DNA from: CAYZEZ01 sp964477295 | Lineage (GTDB): Bacteria > Bacteroidota > Bacteroidia > Bacteroidales > SM23-62 | Length of the DNA: 9,300 nucleotides | Reading direction: 5' to 3' | Assembly: GCA_964477295.1 (NCBI GenBank) | Contig: CAYZEZ010000201.1 | Span: 1 to 9,300 of the forward strand | Part shown: positions 1 through 7,544 of the stretch, in pieces | How positions within the stretch are numbered: the first letter of the stretch is position 1 | Layout: the number at the start of each line of letters is the position of its first letter | Notes under the pieces: generated by a model | What the model was told of the DNA's origin: nothing | The model's database searches: none | The model's input: only the letters and a program-made list of their open reading frames with translations | Program-made: the position numbers and the translations under genes

Positions 1-1
1 T

Positions 2-583
2 GTTAAGCTGGGAGGAGAGAATCTGATCATCCCCTTTACCGAAGCCAACCGCTTTATTTTTATTAAACTATCGGGAATTAACCGGGACAAGGTCACCCAG
101 GAAATTGAGAAATTACATGAAAAATTCAACCCGGGTTATCCATTCATTTATTTCTACCTTGAAGACTTTGAAGACACGATAACGGAGACCATGCACAGTA
201 CCTGGAAGATTATCTTCTTTTTCACACTATTCGGCATTTTCATTTCCTGTCTCGGTTTGCTGGGATTATCCATTTTTTCAACGCAGCAGCGAAACAAGGA
301 GATATCAATACGCAGGGTTCACGGAGCCAATCTCCCGGGAATACTTTTACTGGTTAATAAAGAATTCCTGAAGCTAACGGGAATCTCCTTTGTTATAGGT
401 GCACCGGCTTCCATCGTGATTTTGAGAATAATGATAAAACAATTTTATGCACAGACCGGGATAGGAGCATGGGGAATTATCCTGGTGGGTATAACGCTGG
501 CCTTAATATCTGTTATTACGGTAAGTTACCAGGCATTAAGAACAGCCAGCGGGAATCTGGCGAGCAATCTACGCTACGAGTAG
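2..583 (+). CDS. FtsX-like ABC transporter permease, C-terminal part (cut by window edge)
   Basis: Reading frame 2 is open from the window edge to the stop at 581-583 (193 residues seen), so the internal ATG at 191 is not the true start. The fragment begins in the end of a periplasmic MacB-type domain, then has three hydrophobic segments at about fragment residues 69-92, 118-139 and 151-175. Between the first two is the cytoplasmic KEISIRRVHGA motif, the family's KEIGIRKVLGA coupling region. It ends in LRYE, the usual last residues of these Bacteroidota permeases. By family it is the membrane subunit of a MacB-fold (type VII) ABC transporter that works mechanically on periplasmic or envelope substrates; the substrate cannot be told. 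The next gene, 141 nt downstream on the same strand, is a paralogue with the same C-terminal layout. The ASGNLASN stretch before LRYE departs from the usual NPVKA, suggesting drift between paralogues. No ATPase gene is in view. Confidence 0.93.
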   Translation, partial: VKLGGENLIIPFTEANRFIFIKLSGINRDKVTQEIEKLHEKFNPGYPFIYFYLEDFEDTITETMHSTWKIIFFFTLFGIFISCLGLLGLSIFSTQQRNKEISIRRVHGANLPGILLLVNKEFLKLTGISFVIGAPASIVILRIMIKQFYAQTGIGAWGIILVGITLALISVITVSYQALRTASGNLASNLRYE

Positions 584-590
584 CGTAGAT
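567..590. repeat. Perfect inverted repeat spanning the permease stop codon
   Basis: The arms ATCTACGCTAC (567-577) and GTAGCGTAGAT (580-590) are exact reverse complements, separated by only GA. The left arm encodes the last residues (Leu-Arg-Tyr) and the stop TAG begins in the right arm. No T-run follows, so it does not look like a standard intrinsic terminator. It could be a cruciform or hairpin protecting the mRNA end, a protein site, or a scar from copying of the gene end. The palindrome is certain, its role unknown. Confidence 0.8.
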
Positions 591-724
591 CGGTGATCAG
601 TGATCAGAGGGTGTGGGTGTGGGAGTTGGAAAGATGAATGATGAATATCGATTAACAAATTATGAATTTAGAAGGGGGGGTATGAGCCATGGGAGTTGGG
701 CATGAAATAATACATTAATTTAAT
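584..724. other. Intergenic spacer between tandem permease genes, repeat-rich
   Basis: This holds the right end of the stop-codon palindrome and a direct tandem copy of TGATCAG (594-600 and 601-607). It also has G/T-rich stretches with two copies of GGGAGTTGG (near 621 and 690) and the dispersed repeat listed separately at 638-674. The last 20 bases before the next start are almost pure A/T, as usual for Bacteroidota translation starts without a Shine-Dalgarno site. I see no ORF or convincing promoter. The low complexity suggests neutral repeat accumulation or an element family inserted after genes. Confidence 0.6.
638..674 (+). repeat. Dispersed intergenic repeat, copy 1
   Basis: These 37 bases match 3170-3206 at 34 of 37 positions, in the same orientation. 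The core is CGATTAACAAAnTATGAATTT, preceded by ATGATGAATA. Both copies lie downstream of an FtsX permease gene, and both sit beside G/T-rich runs containing GTGTGGG. The element contains short ATGAAT/ATGATGAAT iterations but no long palindrome, so it is not a typical REP hairpin. Function unknown. Confidence 0.75.
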
Positions 725-3163
725 ATGCTAAGAAAATATTTATTAATCAGTTTGCGGTTATTGTGGCGGCAGAAGCTTTACAGTGTGTTGAATATTCTTG
801 GCCTTGCAGTAGCGCTGGCTGTAAGTTTGATCATGTTCAATCATGTGCGGGTTGAATTAAGCTATGACAAGCATTTCCCGAAATCTGAAAGGATTTACAG
901 GGTGATTAACAAAACTTTTGGCGAAAGAGGAGAATGGGATTGGGCGACTACTGCGCCATTGCTGGCTGAGGAGATGAGTGCCTCCATTCCTGAGATTGAA
1001 GGGATGTTCAGGTTTCGTGTGCAACGAGAAGCATATTTCGAAGAACGTTCAGACACCAACGATATAAAAGGGTTTCCCAACAACAACGGGTTTTACACCG
1101 ACTCATCCGTTTTCAATATCCTGGATATTCCATTCCTGTTTGGAGATAAGGCAACAGCCCTGTCAGAACCCAATTCAGTTATTCTTACGGAATCCTTGTC
1201 CCGAAAAATATTCGGCAATTCAGACCCGGTTGGTCAAACGTTGTATTTATTTGGTAACAATCCCTGCACCATTACCGGGGTAATTCCTGATTTCCCGGAA
1301 GAGACTCATTTTAAGTGCGACTTCCTTCTTGACTGGCAGATGTTTGTCAACCTGATGAAAATGGTGAACCTGGAGGATCTCTATTATTACCGCGGATGGG
1401 CAGGAATATATACCTATGCCATGCTTAAGGAGGGTATTGACAGGGAGTCTTTGTCAGACAAACTTCTTGAATTCAGGAAAGAATATTACGGTTCAGAAGT
1501 TGATACAGCCGATATAACCGGATCGTTTGCACTGCAGCCCATAACGCACATTCACCTGCGGTCGAACATTGAGGAAGAAATAGAAGCTAACGGGAACATC
1601 AAGTACATTATTGTATTTGCGATGGGTGCCTTATTCATCCTGATCATTGCCGGTGTGAATTATATAAATATTGCAACGGCCAGGGCATTTAAGAGGATGA
1701 GGGAGGTTGGAATGCGAAAAGTTGCAGGAGCCAGGCGGATTCAACTGGTCAACCAGTTTCAGGCTGAATCGTTATTTACAGTTTTAATCGCTGCCCTTCT
1801 CTCCATCCTTTTCATTGATCTGATCATCCCGGTTTACAATGATTTTACAGGAAAGTTCATAACTCCGGCCGACATTTTTACATCGCAGAACCTGGTATTG
1901 TTTATCGCGATCATCCTTTTGCTGGGAAGTTTATCCGGATTATACCCCAGCCTATTCGCTTCAGGTTTCAGGGCGGTGGATGCGCTCCACGAATTGCATG
2001 ATCCTTCATCCCGGACAAATTTTATCAGAAGGATCCTTGTAGTTCTGCAGTTTGCAGTCTCCATCTTTATGATATTCACAACCATAGTCATCTACCGGCA
2101 GATGAATTATTTCAGTACGAAAAACCTTGGCTTTGACAAATCACATATCCTTAACATGAGATTAACCGGTGAATTATATGATTGGGCCGTTAACAATCCT
2201 CAAAAATTAAAAGATGAGCTTGCAAATATACCTGTCATAGAAGGAGCATCGGTTACAAGTTCTATCATTGGTGACCGTTTTAGTGTGGAAGGATTTGATC
2301 CGGACAATCTTCCGGAGGAAGCCGACAGGCCTGCATTACGATTCCTGCGGGTAGATGAAGACTTCCTTGATTTATTAAAAATCAAGCTTATAGAGGGAAG
2401 GAACTTTTCCAATCCACCGGAAGGTGAGAGTCAGTTCATACTCAACAAAAAAGCCGTCGAGGCGCTGGGACTCGAATATCCTGTAGGTACAAGGGGAACC
2501 TCATTTTTTGGACAATATGGTGAAATTATCGGGGTTGTTGATGACTTTCATTTTGCCAGCCTGCATCACGCAATTGAGCCATTGGTCATGGAATATAACC
2601 TGGGTAATGATTTCAGGCAACTATGGGTGCACAATATGTTAATCAGGCTCATTCCGGGTGATTCCCGTGACCTCATCCCTGAACTTGAAAAATATATCAA
2701 AAAAATTGCACCGGAGTCCGATTTCAATTTTGAGTTTATTGATGACCGGTTTGACCGGTTGTATCAATCGGAAGCTAATCTGCGGGACATTTTCAAGGCA
2801 TTTGCCCTGTTTACTATATTTATTACCTGTCTCGGGCTGTTTGGATTATCTGCCTATACAGCCGAATTAAGGACCAAAGAGATCGGCATAAGGAAGAGCC
2901 AGGGGGCGAGGCTTTCAGGCATTGTGGTACTCTTGTCGCGCCAGTTTATGGCTTATGTCCTGTTAAGTGTTTTAATTGCGCTGCCGGCCGGGTACTTCTA
3001 TTGTAAAGACTGGCTTCAGAACTATGCCTACAAGATCAGCTTGCAGCCATGGGAATTTATCATGGCGGGATTGATAGCCTTGTTCATCGCATTCGTTTCA
3101 GTCAGTTACCAGGCTGTGCGTGCCGGGCGGATGAATCCGGTGAAGGCGCTCCGCTATGAATGA
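725..3163 (+). CDS. FtsX/MacB-like ABC transporter permease, full length
   Basis: This 812-residue protein has the duplicated architecture typical of Bacteroidota MacB-fold permeases. An N-terminal membrane segment (about 18-40) is followed by a periplasmic MacB-type domain (about 42-285). A first FtsX domain has membrane segments near 293-315, 348-370 and 388-412 and the coupling motif REVGMRKVAGA near 327. A second N-type segment (about 436-457) leads to a second periplasmic domain (about 460-680). The second FtsX domain has segments near 689-712, 737-756 and 775-798, with RTKEIGIRKSQGA near 715-727. It ends NPVKALRYE, the family's usual terminus. By family it needs a separate ATPase and moves or senses envelope substrates by mechanotransmission; no ATPase is in the window. 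ATG at 725 is preceded by an A/T-rich stretch and gives the expected start MLRKYLLISLRLLWRQK. It is a tandem paralogue of the partial gene upstream and convergent with the large gene downstream. The specific substrate (lipoprotein, antibiotic or peptide) cannot be assigned. Confidence 0.95.
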   Translation: MLRKYLLISLRLLWRQKLYSVLNILGLAVALAVSLIMFNHVRVELSYDKHFPKSERIYRVINKTFGERGEWDWATTAPLLAEEMSASIPEIEGMFRFRVQREAYFEERSDTNDIKGFPNNNGFYTDSSVFNILDIPFLFGDKATALSEPNSVILTESLSRKIFGNSDPVGQTLYLFGNNPCTITGVIPDFPEETHFKCDFLLDWQMFVNLMKMVNLEDLYYYRGWAGIYTYAMLKEGIDRESLSDKLLEFRKEYYGSEVDTADITGSFALQPITHIHLRSNIEEEIEANGNIKYIIVFAMGALFILIIAGVNYINIATARAFKRMREVGMRKVAGARRIQLVNQFQAESLFTVLIAALLSILFIDLIIPVYNDFTGKFITPADIFTSQNLVLFIAIILLLGSLSGLYPSLFASGFRAVDALHELHDPSSRTNFIRRILVVLQFAVSIFMIFTTIVIYRQMNYFSTKNLGFDKSHILNMRLTGELYDWAVNNPQKLKDELANIPVIEGASVTSSIIGDRFSVEGFDPDNLPEEADRPALRFLRVDEDFLDLLKIKLIEGRNFSNPPEGESQFILNKKAVEALGLEYPVGTRGTSFFGQYGEIIGVVDDFHFASLHHAIEPLVMEYNLGNDFRQLWVHNMLIRLIPGDSRDLIPELEKYIKKIAPESDFNFEFIDDRFDRLYQSEANLRDIFKAFALFTIFITCLGLFGLSAYTAELRTKEIGIRKSQGARLSGIVVLLSRQFMAYVLLSVLIALPAGYFYCKDWLQNYAYKISLQPWEFIMAGLIALFIAFVSVSYQAVRAGRMNPVKALRYE

Positions 3164-3169
3164 TGAATA

Positions 3170-3206
3170 ATGATGAATAGCGATTAACAAACTATGAATT
3201 TTGAAG
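3170..3206 (+). repeat. Dispersed intergenic repeat, copy 2
   Basis: This is the second copy of the 37-base element at 638-674, with three substitutions. It starts 7 nt after the permease stop, and the permease end itself runs into extra ATGAATGATGAATA-type iterations (3157-3180). It fills about half of the 76-nt spacer between the convergent permease and T9SS-protein genes. That spacer shows no obvious hairpin-plus-T terminator for either gene. Confidence 0.75.
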
Positions 3207-3239
3207 TGTGTGGGAGGTGTAAATAGAGTGTGGAATAGA

Positions 3240-6200
3240 TTATTCGATTAAGAGTTTGGTACGATATATTTTGGTGCCGCGGAGTTCGATGATATAGGTT
3301 CCGGGCGACAGGTTTCCACGATCAATGTCAACCTGTGATCCGGTGATCTGTCCCATGGTTCTCATTACTTTACCAGTCAGGTCGGTTAAGATCAATTGAT
3401 AAGGTTGATTTTCAGGATTCGGGAACTCCAACGTTGCTGTATTATTAAATGGATTAGGATATATTGTAATTAATTGATCCTGAGCCGAGTGCACAGATTC
3501 TATGGTTTCTTCATCAAAATTTGAAACCGTTGATCCATATTCCTCAGCCTTGAACATGGTTGGGAAACAGGGTTCTTCTTTCACCACCTCGACCCTGTAA
3601 TAGACCAGCCCGGTGGGTGGATTCGGGTCAGTCCAGCTTTTGGAATTGCTTGAGATGGTTCTTATCTCATACAGGTCGTTCAGGGTATGTCCCCTGAAAA
3701 TTTTATATTCAGCATAATCAAATCCCTCATATGCTTCCCAGTTCAGGGTTACTTCTTTATTTATGCCTACTGAAGTATATAATTTAATGGATTTATGATA
3801 GGGGCTGAACTTCGATTCATTACCACAGGCATCTACTGCTTTTATTTTATAATAGTGTGCAAATTCCTCGGGGGCAGATGCTTCATCGACATAAATTGAC
3901 AGGTCATCGAAAGCCTGTTCGTGTATATAAATATAATTGTCCTTGGATTGTTCACGGTATATCTTATAGCTGACAATACCAACATCGGGTTCCTTTTCCC
4001 ATACAATGATGATCTTATTCTGGTTATTCACAGTTACAAGGCAAAGTTCAGAGCCCTGGTACACTATAGAAGAGTCAAGCACAATTGTATCGGTAGCCGC
4101 ACAACTTTTGGAATCAACGGCATCAAAATAGTATTTACCGGGCTTCAGGCCGGAAAGGTCTTCGGTGGTTGAACCATTCGACCATACAAAAATATAAGGT
4201 TCAGTGCCGCCAGAAATGGTAAGATCAATATACCCATCGGTTTCGCCAGGGCATACCAGGTCGGAAAATGTTTTACTGATTTCAATTGGATCGGGTTCCG
4301 AAAGCTTGATACTATCCTGGGTGACACATCCCATGGCATCTGAGGCGGTCACATGATAGTACCTGTTTGCCTGGAGGTTTGTTACGAAAGATGAATCGCT
4401 CATCTCGTCGTCATCCCATAAATAGTTAATGGGGTCCAATCCATTTGTAACAACCACATGCGCTGAACCATCCTGTCCACTATTGCAAGTGATATCAGAG
4501 ACGGTTAATATTTCAACAGAAAAATCATCGCAGTTCAGCTGACCCGGGCTGAGCAATGCGATGAATCCATTCTGTCCACTGGTTTCAACAACTTCCTGAT
4601 CAAAACTGATCCGGTCAGAAAAATAACCGCCGGTATACAGAGACATGGAATCATACACTGCGAGTCCTGTTATCTGGTTTGTTCCAGCTGTACTTTCTAT
4701 GGATTTTACCCAGGCAAGGTCACCATTGTTATAATATTTAGCTATGAATATATCTTTTTCACCTGAATTGACCAGGGTGAAATCATCTCCAAAAAGCAAT
4801 GTATCCTTGAAATTTGCCATCACATAAATGTTGCCAGCTTCATCCAGGTCTATTTCATTGTAATTGAAATCCCAGTCTCGTTCATGGATTGATTTCACCC
4901 ATAAGGCATCCCCGGATGGATTTATTTTTGCCACAAAATAGCTCATTATATATGTACCGGATCCCTTATATTCTGTTGCTAACATCCAGTCATCAAAATA
5001 TACCGTATCGTAATACCAGCCATACAGGTACGAATACCCATCCTGGTCGGAAATGATGTTGTTCGGAAAGGTACTTGTCCTGCCTCCTCCCTTTCCAAAG
5101 GTTTTAAACCAGAGCAGGTTTCCATCCGGATCCAGCCTGGCAAACATAACATCACCCTCTGAATCGCCCTGGATATCAATATCCGTACCATTGAAATTGA
5201 TTACTCCCGGCAAAGCCTCACCTGACAGATAAATCATGTCATTTTTATCTGTTGAAGTGAAAACGTCATAAACGATATCTGATCCGGTAACCGGGAAAGC
5301 CCATTTGAATGCTCCATTGATATCAAATTTAGCAACGAATGCATAACGTAATCCATAAGTATGAAAGGATGAATCACCGATGGATACATCCTTTACTGCA
5401 TCACCACAGAGAATAACATTTCCACTGTGATCAGTTGAAATTGATGAATATGAATTGAGCCCTGCAAACTGACGAACCCAACCAAAGGTGCCATCAGATG
5501 AGTAACTTGCCAGGAATGCATCTCCATTTTCTGCATACAGTTTCTCCGGTCCTATTTCCAAAGTATCATTTATCCTGCCGACCAGATACAGGATATTATA
5601 TTCTTCATTGAGCAAAAAGGGCTGTCCCAAATTACTTGATGGACCATTCCCTCCATTTATAAATTCAATCCATTGCACCTCACCACGGCTATTTAGTTTC
5701 GATAAAAAAGCTCCTTCCCCATCTTCTATTTCCATTCCAAATAATTCAGCATGGTCATAGACATCTCCATAGACATATAGATTTGCACTGCTGTCAGTTT
5801 CCAGCCCGTTAATGGATCCTGAGCCTGAATTGCCCGATGTGCTGAAAATATTTTCACTAATTACATCTGAATTGAATCGGAATACTGCAAGATTTCCCTC
5901 TTCCCAGGATGCCAGGATAAATTTATCAGATCCATACATTTGTAAAGAATGCTTGTAACTTCCCGAGCCAATATTATAATTTTCCAAATTTTTCGACCAT
6001 AATGCATTGCCATCCGGATCACATTTTAAAACATATTCACCCGGATAGATAACCTTTCCCTGATAAAACAGGCTGTCACCAGAAAAATTTCGACCGAACA
6101 AATAGGTATTGTTTTGATTGTCCAGCAGAATCCTGCTATATGATGCAAACCATATTTTACCATCCCCATCGGTTGTATTTGTCCAATTAACCTGTCCTTC

Positions 6201-7277
6201 TGAGCTTACCACAGAAAGAAACATTACTCCAAGATTAGGGATATCCATGGTATCTCCATCCCAGATAAAATTATTTCGTGCAAAACCAACCAGTACTATG
6301 TCACCGTTCTCCCTGATGGCCAGGTCGATACCATTGCTCATACCCCAGGTAAGTTCATCATACTCCCCACCGATGGCCCAGGTAAAATTATTAAACAGGT
6401 CACTTTTGGCCAGGAACAGAGAGGGTTGCGAATTCGGATATAATGTAACACCATTGCCAAAGTCACAGAAGTTACTTATATCGCCGATATAATACAATCT
6501 GTCACCGTTAATCTCTACATCAACAATTCTACAACCGGATAATTGGTTCGCTGTTTGAAGTTGTCCGGCAGCATTATATTTAAGCAACACACTATAATAC
6601 AAGCTGCCCTGGCAAGTAAGGTAGTAATTATTGTCAGCGTCTGACCTGACTACCGGGTTGTCCATCGATTTTTCAGATTCACCATGGCTATTAGCCCACA
6701 AAAAACTGCCCGAATTACTGTACTTTGCTATAAATATATCCTGGTCCCCGATTCGACTTATTTGCGTTCCGGACATATTTATTCCCGGCTGATCAAAACA
6801 CCCAGTTACGAGAATATTATTATCATTATCCAGATGAATAGCTATCGGTATGACTGATTCCATATCCGATGCAGGGACATGTTGAAACCACAATGGATAA
6901 CCAGTCTGGCTAAGTTTCATGATCAGCATATCGGCCTTCCCCTGGCTATGTAATGTATCGCTTCCGATGGATATTGTACCTGAAAAATTACCTGCCACAT
7001 AAATATTCCCAATTGCATCGGAGGTTATCGCCCTGCCTATATCCCCGCCTGATCCGCCAAATTGTTGTACCCAGATCCAGCCGGGCGCATTCCCATAATC
7101 TTCCATAGCAGCTTTTTTAATGCCGCTTTGGGCAGGCCTTTTTGTATGAAAATCCTGATACAAACCTGGCTCTTCTTCCTTTGCCATTTGATGTATTTGT
7201 TGTGGTGTTTCACCTTGTGCAAATGCACTTGAAGTAATAATTAAAAGCGAGTAAAGACAGTTTATAATTAATCTCAT
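3240..7277 (-). CDS. T9SS-sorted multidomain surface/secreted protein: propeller repeats, SprB-like repeats, FN3-like domains
   Basis: This is 1345 residues from the ATG at 7277; a TTG nine bases upstream (7286) is in frame but less likely, since the ATG places a clean signal peptide (MRLIINCLYSLLIITSSAFA, cleavage before Gln21). Residues about 65-915 contain 14 repeats of the SBBP/propeller type: a D-x-x-x-N-x-Y-x-x-G core, an F-G-type strand, D-x-F-x-A-K, then a closing G-x-x-x-W. The third and seventh are degenerate. Two SprB-like repeats follow (about 917-997 and 998-1067, with ITCNSGQDG and LVCPGETDG), then two fibronectin-III-like modules (about 1070-1165 and 1166-1245). The tail at about 1267-1345 has YPNPF, LTDLTGKV and LSPGTYIIEL, which is the type A T9SS C-terminal sorting domain. 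By family it crosses the outer membrane through the type IX system and is anchored or released. An adhesin or binding role is inference. No catalytic motif is seen. It is convergent with the permease and divergent from the GH114 lipoprotein. Confidence 0.95.
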   Translation of the reverse strand: MRLIINCLYSLLIITSSAFAQGETPQQIHQMAKEEEPGLYQDFHTKRPAQSGIKKAAMEDYGNAPGWIWVQQFGGSGGDIGRAITSDAIGNIYVAGNFSGTISIGSDTLHSQGKADMLIMKLSQTGYPLWFQHVPASDMESVIPIAIHLDNDNNILVTGCFDQPGINMSGTQISRIGDQDIFIAKYSNSGSFLWANSHGESEKSMDNPVVRSDADNNYYLTCQGSLYYSVLLKYNAAGQLQTANQLSGCRIVDVEINGDRLYYIGDISNFCDFGNGVTLYPNSQPSLFLAKSDLFNNFTWAIGGEYDELTWGMSNGIDLAIRENGDIVLVGFARNNFIWDGDTMDIPNLGVMFLSVVSSEGQVNWTNTTDGDGKIWFASYSRILLDNQNNTYLFGRNFSGDSLFYQGKVIYPGEYVLKCDPDGNALWSKNLENYNIGSGSYKHSLQMYGSDKFILASWEEGNLAVFRFNSDVISENIFSTSGNSGSGSINGLETDSSANLYVYGDVYDHAELFGMEIEDGEGAFLSKLNSRGEVQWIEFINGGNGPSSNLGQPFLLNEEYNILYLVGRINDTLEIGPEKLYAENGDAFLASYSSDGTFGWVRQFAGLNSYSSISTDHSGNVILCGDAVKDVSIGDSSFHTYGLRYAFVAKFDINGAFKWAFPVTGSDIVYDVFTSTDKNDMIYLSGEALPGVINFNGTDIDIQGDSEGDVMFARLDPDGNLLWFKTFGKGGGRTSTFPNNIISDQDGYSYLYGWYYDTVYFDDWMLATEYKGSGTYIMSYFVAKINPSGDALWVKSIHERDWDFNYNEIDLDEAGNIYVMANFKDTLLFGDDFTLVNSGEKDIFIAKYYNNGDLAWVKSIESTAGTNQITGLAVYDSMSLYTGGYFSDRISFDQEVVETSGQNGFIALLSPGQLNCDDFSVEILTVSDITCNSGQDGSAHVVVTNGLDPINYLWDDDEMSDSSFVTNLQANRYYHVTASDAMGCVTQDSIKLSEPDPIEISKTFSDLVCPGETDGYIDLTISGGTEPYIFVWSNGSTTEDLSGLKPGKYYFDAVDSKSCAATDTIVLDSSIVYQGSELCLVTVNNQNKIIIVWEKEPDVGIVSYKIYREQSKDNYIYIHEQAFDDLSIYVDEASAPEEFAHYYKIKAVDACGNESKFSPYHKSIKLYTSVGINKEVTLNWEAYEGFDYAEYKIFRGHTLNDLYEIRTISSNSKSWTDPNPPTGLVYYRVEVVKEEPCFPTMFKAEEYGSTVSNFDEETIESVHSAQDQLITIYPNPFNNTATLEFPNPENQPYQLILTDLTGKVMRTMGQITGSQVDIDRGNLSPGTYIIELRGTKIYRTKLLIE

Positions 7278-7544
7278 GGCGCACAATTTCTTGGTTGACT
7301 GGTAAAATGGTTACCCGGTTGATCTATTGATACGTTAAATGAAATCGGGATTACGCTTGATAAATCATATATTGGGATACTAAACAAAGTGCTGTTGCAT
7401 GATAAAAATCCGAATGTGACACAAGTTAACAATTATTGGGTAAAAATCAGGAATGTCTAAAAATAATAATCAACAATCCAAAGCCTGTTAGTTATTGGAT
7501 ATAAATGAGTAATTTCAGTCATTAAATAATATAAGCACCCGGCT
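7278..7544. other. Divergent intergenic region (promoters expected in both directions)
   Basis: These 267 A/T-rich bases separate two genes reading away from each other, so both promoters should lie here. I could not place a Bacteroidota-type TTTG / TAnnTTTG pair with confidence on either strand. A loosely repeated element is visible: TTATTGGGTAAAAAT (7433-7447) and TTATTGGATATAAAT (7492-7506) match at 13 of 15 positions, and a weaker relative, ATTGGGATACTAAA, starts at 7371. The three ATTGG cores are about 60 bases apart. The longest ATG ORF noticed on the + strand has 14 codons and is not called. Confidence 0.5.

Noticed and set aside
191..583. ATG at 191 as the start of a 130-aa protein
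   Set aside because: The same frame is open to the window edge and encodes the end of the periplasmic permease domain, so this is a 5'-truncated view of a longer gene.
3921..6492. Several ORFs in other frames over the large T9SS gene, on both strands
   Set aside because: All lie within the long repeat-containing reading frame and show no coherent domains; they are shadows of the real gene.
7278..7286. TTG at 7286 as start of the T9SS protein
   Set aside because: It adds only three residues before an ATG (7277) that gives a standard signal peptide, so the ATG is the simpler choice.
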